The notes beneath the pieces were generated by a model. It was not told the DNA's origin and ran no database searches. It saw only the letters and a program-made list of their open reading frames with translations. Positions 19,716 through 28,907 of a stretch of DNA of 64,000 nt are shown here, in pieces. The stretch's first letter is position 1, and every line of letters starts with the position of its first letter. Source of the DNA: Natronospirillum sp965602035 (GTDB lineage Bacteria; Pseudomonadota; Gammaproteobacteria; Pseudomonadales; Natronospirillaceae); assembly GCA_965602035.1 (NCBI GenBank), contig OZ271919.1, positions 1,550,001-1,614,000 on the forward strand, written 5' to 3'. The translations under genes and the position numbers were made by a program.

Positions 19716-20671
19716 CAGTAATGAACAGTCAGGTCCATGTCGCTGTACATATGCGCGACCTCTTCCTCGTACCCATTGAACATACGCGTCGGTATCACGT
19801 TGGCACGCAGACCCTCTGTGGGCAGACGGCGTTCTGTTGCCTGGCTCCACCGCGGGTGGTCCACATTCGGGTTCACGTTGGCGTAGAAGCCATACTCGTT
19901 GGGCTGCATCTTGTTCCAGCTGGTCGGCGGTTCTTCATCGGTGAAGTGGATCTTCACGATCGCCTTGATGCTCTTGAAGCCATACTTCCACGGAACGACC
20001 AGGCGAATGGGCGCGCCATTCTGGTTCGGCAGCGTTTCACCATACATTCCGACAGACAACAGGGTCAGGTTGTTCATGGCTTCGTCCATACGCAGACCTT
20101 CCACGTACGGGTAATCCATCGCCGGGAAAAACGCATCCTGATTCGGGTACTGATCCGGGTCATACAGAGTCTGGAAGGCAACATATCGCGCTTCGCTCGT
20201 CGGCTCCACACGGCGTATCAGGTCAGCCAGCGGAAAGCCGAGCCACGGTATCACCATGGACCACGCCTCGACACAGCGTAACCGATAAATGCGCTCTTCA
20301 ATATCCACATTGCGAAGCAGATCTTCCAGCGCATAGGTACCCGGATTGCGACAGAACCCACTGATCTCAACGCTCCAGGGGTCAGTCTGGAAGTCGCCAC
20401 TGCGATTCACCGGATCGGACTTGCCGGTACCGAATTCAAAGTAGTTGTTGTAATGCGTCGCATCGTATTCCGGTGTGATCTTTTCATCGGTGGCAATGGT
20501 GGTCGGATGATCCTGTGAGATTTTCTGCAGCAGCCAGTCAGCCGGCTGTGCCAGCACCTCCCGACCCACTGTGGCCGCACCGATCAACGCGGCTCCGCCC
20601 GCCATGAACTCCCTGCGCCGAAGGTAGATGGACTTCGGTGTGACGTCATTTTCGGTCAGTTTCTTTTTCAT
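19715..20671 (-). CDS. msrP: MsrP, molybdopterin-dependent periplasmic methionine sulfoxide reductase
   Basis: A 318-residue molybdoenzyme of the YedY family. A twin-arginine signal, RRREFMAGGAALIGAATVG, sits near residue 20, so it is exported folded by Tat. The molybdenum-ligating cysteine is in YRLRCVEAWSMVIPW near residue 150, and KYGFKSIKAIVKI and SWNK are family motifs. The start at 20671 is preferred to one 66 bases upstream because it has an AGAGGTG site and places the Tat motif correctly. It forms a two-gene operon with msrQ. Confidence 0.95.
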   Translation of the reverse strand: MKKKLTENDVTPKSIYLRRREFMAGGAALIGAATVGREVLAQPADWLLQKISQDHPTTIATDEKITPEYDATHYNNYFEFGTGKSDPVNRSGDFQTDPWSVEISGFCRNPGTYALEDLLRNVDIEERIYRLRCVEAWSMVIPWLGFPLADLIRRVEPTSEARYVAFQTLYDPDQYPNQDAFFPAMDYPYVEGLRMDEAMNNLTLLSVGMYGETLPNQNGAPIRLVVPWKYGFKSIKAIVKIHFTDEEPPTSWNKMQPNEYGFYANVNPNVDHPRWSQATERRLPTEGLRANVIPTRMFNGYEEEVAHMYSDMDLTVHY

Positions 20672-20804
20672 CTGGGCACCTCTCGCCACGGTGGCTATGG
20701 CACCGGCGTCCAGATCAGGCCCGGGCCATGCCGACAACAGTCATGTCAGTTGTCTACGCAGCATGGCCCAGCCGGATCTTTAATGCCAATTCTTTTATCC
20801 TCGC

Positions 20805-21590
20805 TTACACAGACTTGCGACGGCGATAGCGCCAGAGCTCCAGCACCGGGCCCGAGAGGGCATAAGAGAAGAACAGCAGAAGCAAAACGGCAGGCGGATC
20901 GATGGCAATTGCCCCGAACGCGAGCAGGATAAGCAACACCGCAGTGAAGGGAATACGTCCGCGGGTGCCGATATCCTTGAAACTGTAGTACCGGATATTG
21001 CTGACCATCAGCACACCGACACCCGGGACCAGTACGAGCATCAGGTACGAGACCGCCGAGCCGGACACCCCCATATCATTCAAGGCCCAGAGAGTGCCGG
21101 CCACCATGGCCGCTGCGGCCGGACTGGCAAGGCCGATAAAGTACTTCTTGTCGACGCTGCCAAGCTGAACATTGAATCGGGCCAGCCTCAGTGCAGCGGC
21201 TGCTGCATAAACGAAGGAGGCAGCCCAGCCCAGATTATCAAGCGACTGGAGAGACCAGAGATAGGCTACCAGAGCCGGTGCCAGGCCGAACGCGACGAGA
21301 TCCGACATGGAATCATAATTGGCGCCGAACTCACTCTGCGTATGGGTAAACCGGGCAACTCGTCCGTCCAGACCGTCAAATACCAGCGCCACGAATATGG
21401 CGACGGCAGCATGGTCAAAGTTCCCGGCGATCGCCGAAACAATGGCGTAAAAACCCGAAAACAGCGCAGTGGTTGTCAACAGGTTGGGAACGAGGTAGAC
21501 GCTCCGACGCTGCTGCCGGGCTTGCGGTGTCAGAGAGGGTGATGGCGACCGTAGGTCGGCCACCTTTGGTTCTTCATCAGATGGTGACAT
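20805..21590 (-). CDS. pssA: CDP-diacylglycerol-serine O-phosphatidyltransferase
   Basis: An integral membrane CDP-alcohol phosphatidyltransferase of 261 residues that makes phosphatidylserine, the precursor of phosphatidylethanolamine. The family signature is DGLDGRVARF followed by GANYDSMSD (DG-x2-AR-x8-G-x3-D-x3-D) near residue 73, with about seven hydrophobic segments. It is the Bacillus/pseudomonad type rather than the peripheral E. coli type. Its neighbours msrP (downstream) and ilv genes (upstream) match the arrangement I recall from Pseudomonas. Confidence 0.93.
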   Translation of the reverse strand: MSPSDEEPKVADLRSPSPSLTPQARQQRRSVYLVPNLLTTTALFSGFYAIVSAIAGNFDHAAVAIFVALVFDGLDGRVARFTHTQSEFGANYDSMSDLVAFGLAPALVAYLWSLQSLDNLGWAASFVYAAAAALRLARFNVQLGSVDKKYFIGLASPAAAAMVAGTLWALNDMGVSGSAVSYLMLVLVPGVGVLMVSNIRYYSFKDIGTRGRIPFTAVLLILLAFGAIAIDPPAVLLLLFFSYALSGPVLELWRYRRRKSV

Positions 21591-21780
21591 GCATTACCTT
21601 TTTAGACTGCCTGAGCCGGCGCCATCAGCGGGCTCGTCAATGCCCGGCAAGCGGCCGGCCCCACATGGCGGGCGCGCACAAGGCACGCACAACACTGCAG
21701 GCAGGGTACGCCGATAACCCGAGCGGAGCAATTTCAGCCCGATATACTGCTGTGCTGTCTGGTCAAACAGCACAGTAGTC

Positions 21781-21972
21781 TCAGTTGCGGTCGGACGGGC
21801 AAGGGGCGCCACAGGGTGCGCAGGCGTTCACATCCCGCTGAATCAAGGATGTTTCTGTACCAATGCCCATATTATAGGCGAACGTCGGACTGCGAAGATG
21901 GTCCACCAGAACCGCACCCAGAATAACGAGCAGCACAATTATGACACGATAGCGTTTGTAGGCGACGTCCAT
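21781..21972 (-). CDS. Small single-pass membrane protein with C-terminal CxxCxxxC tail
   Basis: A 63-residue open frame, not recognised. A basic N-terminus (MDVAYKRYR) precedes one hydrophobic segment (VIIVLLVILGAVLV, about residues 10-23), predicting a periplasmic C-terminal tail that ends NACAPCGAPCPSDRN with three cysteines. Evidence for a real gene: it starts 8 bases after the transporter stop on the same strand, with AGGGAA ending four bases before its ATG and straddling the stop region. Its place behind a sulfur transporter and a periplasmic rhodanese suggests a role in periplasmic sulfur handling; that is inference only. Confidence 0.55.
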   Translation of the reverse strand: MDVAYKRYRVIIVLLVILGAVLVDHLRSPTFAYNMGIGTETSLIQRDVNACAPCGAPCPSDRN

Positions 21973-21980
21973 AGGGTTCC

Positions 21981-23186
21981 CTAATTATTGAGTCCGAACC
22001 AGGGGCGGAGCCGGATGCCGATCAGCGACCCGACAAATGCCGTACCAAACCAGATCCAGCCATGCACGCTGGCTGATGCGATACCGGAGAACATGGCTCC
22101 GATGTTACAGCCGAAGCCGAGACGGGCGCCGTAGCCCATGGCAAGGCCACCCACAACCGCAGCGGCGACGGACCGACCCGCCAACGGGTTCCTACTGGCG
22201 GCATTGAACCGGTTTGCCAGACCGGCTGCCAGCATGGCACCCAACAGCACCCCGAAGTTCATCACGGACGGGACATTCACCAGCACGCTGTCACGCAAGG
22301 CCAGCGAGCCGTATTCCCAGGTCCAGAACTCATACTGCGTCATATCGATGCCGATCGCCTGGGCAATTTTCGCGCCCCACAGCGCAAACGCGAACGTGAC
22401 GCCCCAGGGCGTGCCGGACAGCAGTACCGTCAACAGATTGCCCACAGCCAATACAACGGCAGCCCAGAAAAACGGCCATTGTCCGGTAAACAGACGGGCC
22501 ATGCCTGTCTTGTTGGGATCGGGCCGGAACAGCCCCGTGTCCACGGATCCATGAATTCGACGCTCACGACGGTTGACCAGCCACCAGAGCCCTGCGAGTG
22601 CGACCCACTGCAGGGCGATGGCGCCCCAGGGTCCAACCGTGGCCGGCAGAGTGATGGGGTCAACCGCCGGCGCGTCCAGCCAGAACGGCAGATGCATGGT
22701 ACCGATCACAGAACCGATGATGAAAAACGCCAGCGTCAGCACCATACGGAGATTGCCGGCACCGACCGTAAACAATGTACCGGAGCCGCAGCCGCCGCCC
22801 AGCTGCATACCAAGACCGAACAGAAACGAGCCGACAACCAGCGATACGCCGACGGGCGCGATCGTGCCGGCTGTGCCGCTCACACCGCCGGACACGACTG
22901 GTACAATCAGCAGACAGGCGAGCCCGAGCAGAAACAGCTGGGCCCGCATACCGGCACCCTTGCCGTGAACCACCAGGTTGCGCCAACCGGCAGTAAACCC
23001 GAAGGCCCCGTGATACAGAGCGACACCCAACATCGCACCGACAAAGAACAGGCCGACCAGAAACGGCGCTGTTTCCAGCCAGATCAGGCCTGACAGCAAG
23101 AGCAATCCGACCAGGGAAATACCAACGATGAACCGATCCACCCGGATCGGCGGCACACCGGCAGCGGGCTGAGCCTGAGCGGTCAT
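21981..23186 (-). CDS. YeeE/YedE family inner-membrane sulfur transporter (TsuA-like)
   Basis: A 401-residue polytopic membrane protein with the two internally repeated signatures of the family, LGGGCGSGTLFTVGAGN near residue 130 and GFGCNIGAMFSGIASASVHGW near residue 360, each with the cysteine that contacts thiosulfate in the characterised TsuA. About ten hydrophobic segments are seen. It probably imports thiosulfate or a related sulfur compound; substrate is inferred from the family. A periplasmic rhodanese lies upstream, separated by a terminator-like hairpin, and a small Cys-tailed protein follows at once. Confidence 0.88.
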   Translation of the reverse strand: MTAQAQPAAGVPPIRVDRFIVGISLVGLLLLSGLIWLETAPFLVGLFFVGAMLGVALYHGAFGFTAGWRNLVVHGKGAGMRAQLFLLGLACLLIVPVVSGGVSGTAGTIAPVGVSLVVGSFLFGLGMQLGGGCGSGTLFTVGAGNLRMVLTLAFFIIGSVIGTMHLPFWLDAPAVDPITLPATVGPWGAIALQWVALAGLWWLVNRRERRIHGSVDTGLFRPDPNKTGMARLFTGQWPFFWAAVVLAVGNLLTVLLSGTPWGVTFAFALWGAKIAQAIGIDMTQYEFWTWEYGSLALRDSVLVNVPSVMNFGVLLGAMLAAGLANRFNAASRNPLAGRSVAAAVVGGLAMGYGARLGFGCNIGAMFSGIASASVHGWIWFGTAFVGSLIGIRLRPWFGLNN

Positions 23187-23213
23187 AACGCATTTCTCCC
23201 ATACGTAAACCAG

Positions 23214-23238
23214 AAAAATCCCGACGCCGGGCGTCGGG
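23214..23238 (-). terminator. Intrinsic terminator between rhodanese and transporter genes
   Basis: On the minus strand an 8-bp perfect stem (CCCGACGC with GCGTCGGG) is followed directly by ATTTTTC. It lies 60 bases after the rhodanese stop and about 30 bases before the transporter start. A second stem, GCCCGCC/GGCGGGC, lies just upstream near 23250-23272. The transporter is therefore either separately promoted or expressed by read-through. Confidence 0.7.
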
Positions 23239-23298
23239 ACGAATAAGGCGCCCGCCAGTGATCAGGCGGGCACCAGGGGGAAACCGTGAACTGTCTTA

Positions 23299-24237
23299 TC
23301 AGAAGAAGTTCAGCAGCCGGCCCAGACCACGAGCCTCAGTCTGTACGGGACGGCTTGGATCAGAGGTCCAGTCGGCCAGTGAACCGTCGTACATGGCCAC
23401 GTTTTCCAGCCCGGCTACTTCCGAGAGTGCGAACCAGTCGGTTGCCGCCAGGTGGCCGGTGTTGCAGAACGTGATTGTGCCGCTTGATTCATAGTTGATC
23501 GCCGCTTCATTCAGCAGAGACGCCAGGCGATCGCGGGTAATGAAATAAGCCGCTCCATCGCTACCCGGCTCAAGCAATGTGCCATTGTCCAGGTGCAGTG
23601 AGTCCGGGATGGTACCTGCTACGCGCGCCGGACCTGCTTTCTCGCGTCCGAGAAAGTACGGTTCGGACCGGGAGTCCACCAACTGGAAACCGTTGTTACC
23701 GGCTCCGGCGACGTCATCTGCCGTGGCGACGAACTGCGGCTGGTAGTCGGCGGTATAGTCTGTGGCTGCCACCTCAACCGGTGAGTCACTGAGCGGGAAG
23801 CCCTGCTGCTCCCAACCCAGGAAACCACCGTTCAGTATCGCTACATCTTCATGGCCGAGTACCTTGAAGGTCCAGTAGATACGGGCTGCTGCGCCGAAAT
23901 CTGAGGCACTGTCGCCAGTCGATACAACCACGACAGTATCGTCCTGATCGATGCCAAGGCCGCCAAGTTTCTGCTCCAGCGCGGCCACTTCCGGCAGCAT
24001 GCCCGGAACACCACCCTGCTCTACCCGCCAGCCATTGCGATAGCTGTCGTACACGGAGCCGGGTATGTGCGCTTCGGCAAACGAGGCTTCATCGACGCCG
24101 CTGTACCGGATATCCAGTACCACCAGATTCTCATCGTCCAGATTATTATTGAGCCACTCGGCATTTACCAACGGCTCAACCGCCGCTGCGGTGCCTGCCA
24201 CAGCCACCAGGCCGGTTGCCATCAACTGTCTGATCAT
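23299..24237 (-). CDS. Periplasmic two-domain rhodanese (thiosulfate/3-mercaptopyruvate sulfurtransferase family)
   Basis: A 312-residue protein with a Sec signal peptide (MIRQLMATGLVAVAGTAAA, cleavage near residue 20), so it acts in the periplasm. Two rhodanese domains follow. The second holds the catalytic cysteine in TFCNTGHLAATDWF near residue 265; the first has VSTGDSASDFGAA at the corresponding loop and no cysteine, which is normal for two-domain enzymes. The frame is open for 28 more codons upstream, but the signal peptide supports 24237. It is a likely partner of the sulfur transporter downstream, transferring sulfane sulfur in the periplasm. Confidence 0.88.
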   Translation of the reverse strand: MIRQLMATGLVAVAGTAAAVEPLVNAEWLNNNLDDENLVVLDIRYSGVDEASFAEAHIPGSVYDSYRNGWRVEQGGVPGMLPEVAALEQKLGGLGIDQDDTVVVVSTGDSASDFGAAARIYWTFKVLGHEDVAILNGGFLGWEQQGFPLSDSPVEVAATDYTADYQPQFVATADDVAGAGNNGFQLVDSRSEPYFLGREKAGPARVAGTIPDSLHLDNGTLLEPGSDGAAYFITRDRLASLLNEAAINYESSGTITFCNTGHLAATDWFALSEVAGLENVAMYDGSLADWTSDPSRPVQTEARGLGRLLNFF

Positions 24238-24566
24238 CGTATCTACCTCAATCACTGTCTGTGAATGGTTCAGGGCTCCGGTCGGACGCCTGATCAAGGA
24301 CCCCACCAAAGAATGGCGCAAAGCTTACCGAAACACTCAGGTATTGTTAATATGCACAAATAGAATGTTTTATTACTTTTATAGAACTAGAATGACTTAA
24401 CAGGGCATGGTTGCCCGAATTGTTTTATCTCTTGTCACAGACCCGGTAAACTCCCCCGCACTCAGAAAGTGCGTGATGCCTACCCCTACATTCAGCTCTG
24501 CCACAGAGCGCGGGGTAGAAGCCGGCACATTGAAAATTTCATTATCAGAAGATTGGGTTAGAGAGC
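24238..24566. promoter_or_regulatory. Divergent promoter region, rhodanese / ilvC
   Basis: No gene is visible. The segment 24340-24400 is markedly A+T-rich compared with its surroundings and includes TATAGAAC and GTTAATATGC; it is the likely site of promoters for the rhodanese gene (left) and ilvC (right). I could not assign a convincing -35/-10 pair or a known operator. Confidence 0.5.
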
Positions 24567-26051
24567 ATGTCGGAGAACTATTTCAACACGCTGAATCTGC
24601 GCGAGAAGCTTGATCAGCTTGGCCGTTGCCGCTTCATGGACCGCGACGAATTCGCCAATGAGTGCGACTACCTGAAAGGCAGGAAGGTGGTTATCGTCGG
24701 CTGCGGCGCTCAGGGCCTCAACCAGGGCCTCAATATGCGCGACTCCGGGCTGGACGTGTCCTATGCCCTGCGCCAGGCGGCAATTGATGAGAAGCGCCAG
24801 AGCTGGAAAAACGCCAGCGACAATGGCTTCCGGGTAGACAGCTATGAAAACCTGATTCCGGAAGCCGATCTGGTGGTCAACCTCACACCGGACAAGCAGC
24901 ATTCCAATGTTGTCGAAACAGTGATGCCACTGATGAAAAAGGGTTCCGCCCTGGGTTATTCACACGGTTTCAATATTGTCGAAGTGGGTCAGAAAATCCG
25001 CTCAGACATAACCGTGGTCATGGTGGCACCCAAGTGCCCCGGGACCGAGGTGCGGGAAGAGTATAAACGCGGTTTCGGTGTACCTACGCTGATCGCCGTG
25101 CACCCGGAAAACGACCCGAACGGCGACGGCCTCGAAATTGCCAAAGCCTGGGCAGCCGCTACGGGCGGCCACCGGGCGGGCGTACTCGAAAGCTCGTTTG
25201 TTGCCGAGGTGAAGTCCGACCTGATGGGTGAACAGACCATTCTGTGCGGCATGCTGCAGGCCGGCTCGCTGGTCTGCTTCGACAAGATGGTCAGCGAGGG
25301 CGTGGACGCCGCCTACGCCGGCAAGCTGGTACAGTTCGGCTGGGAAGTGATTACCGAGGCACTCAAGCTCGGTGGCATCACACACATGATGGATCGCCTT
25401 CCGAACCATGCCAAGATTCGGGCATTCGACCTTTCCGAAGAGCTCAAACAGCTGTTTCAGCCGCTGTTCCGGAAACACCAGGACGACATCATGAGTGGTA
25501 TGTTCTCCAGTACCATGATGGCAGACTGGGCAAACGATGATGCAGACCTGCACCGGTGGCGCGAAGAAACCGGCCAGAGCGGCTTCGAAAAGGCTCCGGA
25601 TTACAACGGCACCATCAGCGAGCAGGAATTCTTTGACCACGGTGTTCTGATGGTCGCCATGGTCAAGGCCGGCGTGGAACTCGCATTCGACACCATGGTG
25701 GAAAGCGGCATCAAGGAAGAGTCTGCCTACTACGAGTCACTGCACGAGCTCCCCCTGATTGCCAACACGATTTCACGCAAGCGCCTGTACGAAATGAACG
25801 TGGTCATCTCAGATACGGCTGAATACGGCAACTACCTGTTTGCCAATGCGGCAGTCCCGTTGCTGAACGAAAAATTCATGCCGGCACTGAAATCCGATGT
25901 AATCGGTCGCGGTATGGGTGAGCAGCCTGGCACCATCGACAATCTGAAGCTGATTGAGGTGAACGCCGAGATTCGTGACCATGCCATCGAATGGGTCGGC
26001 GAAGAACTGCGCGGTTACATGACGGATATGAAGCGGATTGTGGGCGTCTGA
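24567..26051 (+). CDS. ilvC: Ketol-acid reductoisomerase, class II (long form)
   Basis: This enzyme isomerises and reduces acetolactate and acetohydroxybutyrate with NADPH in valine and isoleucine synthesis. At 494 residues it is the long class II form known from E. coli, with a duplicated C-terminal knotted domain. The NADPH fold begins KVVIVGCGAQGLNQGLNMRDSG near residue 36, the phosphate-binding loop contains YALRQAAIDEKRQSW, and the metal/substrate site includes SDLMGEQTILCG near residue 217. Pseudomonads and most relatives use the 330-residue class I enzyme. The gene faces ilvI-ilvH instead of following them. Confidence 0.96.
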   Translation: MSENYFNTLNLREKLDQLGRCRFMDRDEFANECDYLKGRKVVIVGCGAQGLNQGLNMRDSGLDVSYALRQAAIDEKRQSWKNASDNGFRVDSYENLIPEADLVVNLTPDKQHSNVVETVMPLMKKGSALGYSHGFNIVEVGQKIRSDITVVMVAPKCPGTEVREEYKRGFGVPTLIAVHPENDPNGDGLEIAKAWAAATGGHRAGVLESSFVAEVKSDLMGEQTILCGMLQAGSLVCFDKMVSEGVDAAYAGKLVQFGWEVITEALKLGGITHMMDRLPNHAKIRAFDLSEELKQLFQPLFRKHQDDIMSGMFSSTMMADWANDDADLHRWREETGQSGFEKAPDYNGTISEQEFFDHGVLMVAMVKAGVELAFDTMVESGIKEESAYYESLHELPLIANTISRKRLYEMNVVISDTAEYGNYLFANAAVPLLNEKFMPALKSDVIGRGMGEQPGTIDNLKLIEVNAEIRDHAIEWVGEELRGYMTDMKRIVGV

Positions 26052-26074
26052 GGCGACGTCCGGTTCAGAAAGCA

Positions 26075-26109
26075 CCCCGACGCCGAGTAAATACCCTCGG
26101 CGATCGGGG
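26075..26109. terminator. Bidirectional hairpin between ilvC and ilvH
   Basis: CCCCGA-CGCCGAG pairs with CTCGGCG-A-TCGGGG around an 8-base loop with one bulged base. It lies 24 bases after the ilvC stop and 15 bases beyond the ilvH stop. The flank on the minus-strand side is mildly T-rich (GCTTTCT); the other side has no T-tract. Confidence 0.6.
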
Positions 26110-26123
26110 CACGCTGACTCTCG

Positions 26124-26621
26124 CTATACGGCGAGGGTTTTATCCCCCCGGGCAATGCCCGACACGCCTGAACGCACAACTTCCAGCACAGACGATGGTG
26201 CCACCGCCGCCAGAAAGGCATCCAGTTTATCACTGTCTCCGGCCACCTGAATGGTGTAGCTGTTGGGCGTAACATCGATTATCTGCCCCCGGAATATGTC
26301 CGCCGTGCGTTTGAGCTCTTCACGCTGAGCACCGGTCGCACGCAGCTTGACCATCAGCAGTTCGCGCTCGACGTGCACTCCGTCTGACAGGTCTATAAGC
26401 TTGACCACCTCAATCAGCTTGTGCAGCTGCTTGGTGATCTGCTCAATTACCTGGTCGCTTGCCTTTGTGACCAGAGTCATACGGGATAACGTGGCGTCTT
26501 CTGTTGGCGCTACGGTCAACGAGTCAATGTTGTAGCCCCGCTGAGCAAAGAGACCTACCACCCGTGCCAGTGCCCCGGCCTCGTTCTCCATGAGCACTGA
26601 AATAATGCGGCGTGTGGTCAT
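26124..26621 (-). CDS. ilvH: Acetolactate synthase small (regulatory) subunit
   Basis: A 165-residue ACT-domain protein. The N-terminus RRIISVLMENEAGALARVVGLFAQRGYNIDSLTV is the standard ACT domain that binds valine for feedback inhibition, and the C-terminal domain runs from about residue 80. Its ATG overlaps the ilvI stop as TGATG, indicating translational coupling to the catalytic subunit. ilvI-ilvH is one transcription unit convergent with ilvC. Confidence 0.96.
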   Translation of the reverse strand: MTTRRIISVLMENEAGALARVVGLFAQRGYNIDSLTVAPTEDATLSRMTLVTKASDQVIEQITKQLHKLIEVVKLIDLSDGVHVERELLMVKLRATGAQREELKRTADIFRGQIIDVTPNSYTIQVAGDSDKLDAFLAAVAPSSVLEVVRSGVSGIARGDKTLAV

Positions 26622-28366
26622 CAGGTTCTCTCCGTTTTGCTCAGAAACATATCGCTCATTGCCCCGCCCGGAACGTGCATGGGATACACGTGCTCGTTGG
26701 GATCAACCACGACATCGATAAATACCAACCGGTCCTTCATCGCGAAGGCTTCGCGCAGTGCCGGCTCCAGATCAGAGGCTTTCTCGATGCGCATGCCGAC
26801 ATGTCCGTAGGCTTCCACCAGCTTGACGAAATCCGGCAGTGAGTCGAGGTAGGAGTTCGAATAGCGGGACTCATAGTTCATATCCTGCCACTGTCGCACC
26901 ATGCCGAGATACCCGTTGTTCACATTCAGGATTTTCACCGGCAGGTTGTACTGCTTGCAGGTCGACAGTTCCTGAATGTTCATCTGGATAGAACCCTCGC
27001 CGGTCACACAGACAACATCGTCGTCCGGGTAACTGAGCGCTACGCCCATGGCCGCAGGAAATCCGAAGCCCATGGTGCCGAGACCACCACTGTTAATCCA
27101 GCGATTGGGTTTGTTGAACCGGTAGTACTGGGCGGTAAACATCTGGTGCTGGCCCACGTCACTGGTCACGTACGCATCGCCATTGGTTACCCGGTGCAGG
27201 GTTTCAATCACGAACTGCGGCTTCATCTGCTGGCTGTCGTCGGTTTCATAGCGACCACCATGGCGCTTGCGCCATTGATTGATCCTTTCCCACCACTGGC
27301 TCAGTGCGTCCGCATCTACCGATAGCTTGCTGCTGTCTATCGCTTCAGACATTTCCTCGAGCACAGATTTGACCGGGCCAACGATAGGAACATCCGCCGA
27401 CACCGTTTTTGAAATTGACGTCGGATCGATATCAATATGGATAATCTTGGCGTTCGGGCAGAACTTCTTGGTGCTGTTGGTGACGCGGTCATCGAACCGG
27501 GCGCCCACCGCCAGAATAACATCGGCATGGTGCATGGCCGTGTTTGCTTCAAAGGTGCCATGCATGCCGAGCATGCCCAGGAACTGAGGGTCTGTGCCCG
27601 GGAAAGCGCCGAGGCCCATCAGAGTGTTGGTAATGGGGAAGCCGAGTTTCCGCGTTACGGTGGTCAGCGCGTCGGATGCCTTGCCCAGGATCACCCCACC
27701 ACCGGAGTAGATCATGGGTCGTTTGGCCTGCAACAGCAGATTGACCGCACGCTTGATCTGCCCCGTATGCCCGCGCGCCACCGGGTTGTAGGAGCGCATA
27801 CGGATTTCTTTCGGGTACACATACGGGTACCGCTCATTCGGCATCGTCATGTCTTTCGGGATATCCAGAACGACCGGGCCCGGGCGCCCGCTTTCGGCGA
27901 TATAGAACGCCTTCTTGACCATGGCCGGTATATCGGCCGGATTGCGCACTGACATGTTGTGTTTCACCACCGGGCGGGAAATCCCCATCATGTCGGTTTC
28001 CTGGAACGCGTCATCACCGATCAGGTGGCTCATCACCTGCCCGGTAATAACCACCATGGGAATTGAGTCCATGTACGCCGTGGCAATACCCGTCACCGCG
28101 TTCGTTGCTCCCGGCCCACTGGTGACCAGCACGACACCGGCCCGGCCGCTGGCCCGCGCGTAGGCATCCGCCATATGCGTCGCGGCCTGCTCATGACGTA
28201 CCAGAATGTGTTTCACGTCGCTCTGATTATGCAACGCATCGTAGATATGAAGAACAGCGCCTCCGGGATATCCGTACACGCACTCGACGCCCTCATCGCG
28301 CAATGCGCGCATGAGCATCTGGCCGCCGGATAACATGGGCGGTTTTTCTTTGATTTCAGCAGTCAT
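26621..28366 (-). CDS. ilvI: Acetolactate synthase large (catalytic) subunit, biosynthetic
   Basis: A thiamine-diphosphate enzyme of 581 residues that condenses pyruvate to acetolactate or with 2-oxobutyrate. Signatures are VYGYPGGAVLHIYDAL near residue 30, the catalytic glutamate in LVRHEQAATHMADAYARA near residue 57, and the ThDP/metal motif GEGSIQMNIQELSTCKQYNLPV near residue 440 (GEGS rather than the commoner GDGS). The start at 28366 has a GGAGAG site five bases upstream; 45 further open codons upstream lack family similarity. Confidence 0.95.
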   Translation of the reverse strand: MTAEIKEKPPMLSGGQMLMRALRDEGVECVYGYPGGAVLHIYDALHNQSDVKHILVRHEQAATHMADAYARASGRAGVVLVTSGPGATNAVTGIATAYMDSIPMVVITGQVMSHLIGDDAFQETDMMGISRPVVKHNMSVRNPADIPAMVKKAFYIAESGRPGPVVLDIPKDMTMPNERYPYVYPKEIRMRSYNPVARGHTGQIKRAVNLLLQAKRPMIYSGGGVILGKASDALTTVTRKLGFPITNTLMGLGAFPGTDPQFLGMLGMHGTFEANTAMHHADVILAVGARFDDRVTNSTKKFCPNAKIIHIDIDPTSISKTVSADVPIVGPVKSVLEEMSEAIDSSKLSVDADALSQWWERINQWRKRHGGRYETDDSQQMKPQFVIETLHRVTNGDAYVTSDVGQHQMFTAQYYRFNKPNRWINSGGLGTMGFGFPAAMGVALSYPDDDVVCVTGEGSIQMNIQELSTCKQYNLPVKILNVNNGYLGMVRQWQDMNYESRYSNSYLDSLPDFVKLVEAYGHVGMRIEKASDLEPALREAFAMKDRLVFIDVVVDPNEHVYPMHVPGGAMSDMFLSKTERT

Positions 28367-28907
28367 TGCACTCTCCACAGTGTCTTGGCCACACAGCGTA
28401 CTGGACAGCATGTCCGTGGCTTGTTCATTTCCGACAGACGCTACAGGAACGACCGTCAGCGCGGACTGACCGTGCAAAAGACAGGGTGTGTGACAACACA
28501 CAGACGACCATGGTCGGGGCAGGATTCAGAAAGACACCGGGCACGACAGCGCCGATGTTTTGCAGCATCCCGTGCCAGCAACAACGCGGTAACATTGCCA
28601 CTCACCGGACCAAGTATGTCGCCCTTCGAACCGGACCTGCCTGCCAACCCGACCCGGAAACCGCGGTACAAAACCCCTCATGCTGCCTTGTGAGCGCACT
28701 TGGCTTCGTTCCCGCTGAATCGGTCGGGATCGCTGTTTTTCCGATCCGAAGCAGTCGATACTTGTTCAGCCTTGGCAAAGCTTTTATAGGCCAGCTTTAC
28801 CTGCTTGCTATTGTCTCTGAGCCTGAACAAATGTCAACCGATCACCCCATACAACCGACATTCTGTGGCACAATGCAGCGAAAATTCATGAACTACCGGG
28901 CACTCCA
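28367..28907. other. Intergenic region between ilvI and a TetR gene
   Basis: About 540 bases without a convincing gene. It must hold the ilvI and TetR promoters. Small hairpins are visible (for example TGTGTG-TTGT-CACACA near 28485-28500, and GGATCG..CGATCC near 28725-28750), but I found no Leu/Ile/Val-rich leader peptide or clear attenuator. Confidence 0.45.

Noticed and set aside
23299..24237. Missing cysteine in the first rhodanese domain as a sign of gene decay
   Set aside because: An inactive first domain is normal in two-domain sulfurtransferases, and the second domain keeps its catalytic cysteine.
28367..28500. ilv leader peptide and attenuator
   Set aside because: No frame rich in Leu, Ile or Val codons followed by alternative hairpins was found.
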